From positions 1 through 16,279 of the forward strand of contig VSQE01000057.1 in assembly GCA_009775705.1 (NCBI GenBank): a DNA stretch of 16,279 nt. The letters are read 5' to 3'. Both the position numbers and the translations under genes were made by a program. The notes below the pieces were generated by a model. That model did not search any database. It saw only the letters and a program-made list of their open reading frames with translations, and had not been told where the DNA came from. Below are positions 16,058 through 16,279 of this stretch, piece after piece (position 1 is the first letter of the stretch; each line of letters starts with the position of its first letter). The stretch comes from Prevotellamassilia sp. (GTDB lineage: Bacteria > Bacteroidota > Bacteroidia > Bacteroidales > Bacteroidaceae).

Positions 16058-16085
16058 CAAAGATATATAAAATTCCCATATCAAA
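16058..16085 (-). promoter_or_regulatory. Promoter of the OmpA-family gene
   Basis: On the minus strand TATCTTTG (16065-16058) matches the -7 box exactly. A TTTG (16085-16082) lies 16 bp upstream, a little closer than the usual spacing. The start of transcription would be near 16050, leaving a leader of about 70 bases that is AT-rich and contains no obvious regulatory fold. Confidence 0.55.
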
Positions 16086-16240
16086 GAGATATTCTCGTTG
16101 AAAAATTAACAAATACCGTCTTTTTTACGGCTTTTGTGGTTTATATGAGTTGTCAGACCTGTAGTTTTTTGTTTGGCAGTGGTAGCGTGTACCTTATATT
16201 TGTTATTATTACTGTCCGCTAAACTTTTTTTGAGCGATTG

Positions 16241-16279
16241 AAAAATTAGGGCTGACACCTATTGCAGGAGTCAGCCCTA
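16241..16279 (-). terminator. Terminator of an unseen gene beyond the right edge
   Basis: TAGGGCTGAC (16247-16256) and GTCAGCCCTA (16270-16279) form a 10-bp stem whose loop pairs further (CCT with AGG). On the minus strand the stem is followed by TTTTT (16245-16241), so it should end a minus-strand transcript entering from the right. The window stops at the stem, so a T tail in the other direction cannot be judged. Confidence 0.7.

Overview
The window looks like a piece of chromosome from a gut Bacteroidales bacterium, most likely Bacteroides or a close relative. This rests on the Bacteroides-type -7 promoter box TAnnTTTG in front of several genes, a surface lipoprotein with a CGDDDD start and a Fibrobacter-succinogenes-type (Fib_succ_major/FISUMP) domain, an OstA-like protein next to paired SurA-type foldases, and a Bacteroides-style tyrosine recombinase beside a DNA-binding protein of excisionase-like modules. 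Species cannot be fixed from this window.

Layout. (1) 1-1482, minus strand: the edge of an integrated mobile element. It holds the 5' end of a tyrosine integrase, apparently frameshifted, preceded by a 301-residue protein with a Cys cluster and four excisionase-like HTH modules. A set of 10-bp-spaced GTAAA repeats, a 34-bp imperfect palindrome and a terminator lie between that gene and the conserved 3' end of mnmE. (2) 1483-4235, minus strand: mnmE and miaB, two tRNA-modification enzymes, 17 bp apart and probably co-transcribed from miaB. (3) 4465-5289, plus strand: an unknown secreted protein with a basic Gly/Pro/Arg/His-rich tail, ending in a strong hairpin that also faces the next, convergent gene. 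(4) 5410-6118, minus strand: a broken FISUMP-domain lipoprotein gene with one in-frame TGA and one frameshift in a homopolymer. (5) 6119-6912: about 0.8 kb without a convincing gene. (6) 6913-14697, plus strand: a tight five-gene run, guaB, a one-parvulin foldase, a two-parvulin SurA-like foldase, an OstA/LptA-like protein and mutL, with junctions of 28 bp, 8 bp, a 13-bp overlap and 1 bp. (7) 14827-15981, minus strand: an abundant-type OmpA-family outer-membrane protein, separated from mutL by a 28-bp perfect inverted repeat acting as a two-way terminator. The right edge holds a terminator for an unseen minus-strand gene.

How it fits together: the core is housekeeping (GMP synthesis, tRNA wobble and A37 modification, mismatch repair) plus outer-membrane assembly (periplasmic foldases, a lipopolysaccharide-transport-type protein, OmpA). 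The accessory parts are the integrase module at the mnmE end and the decayed lipoprotein gene. No complete novel defence or mobile system is visible. The points most worth a second look are the integrase/HTH module with its phased repeats, its position at the 3' end of mnmE, and a MutL whose C-terminal endonuclease motifs are degenerate.
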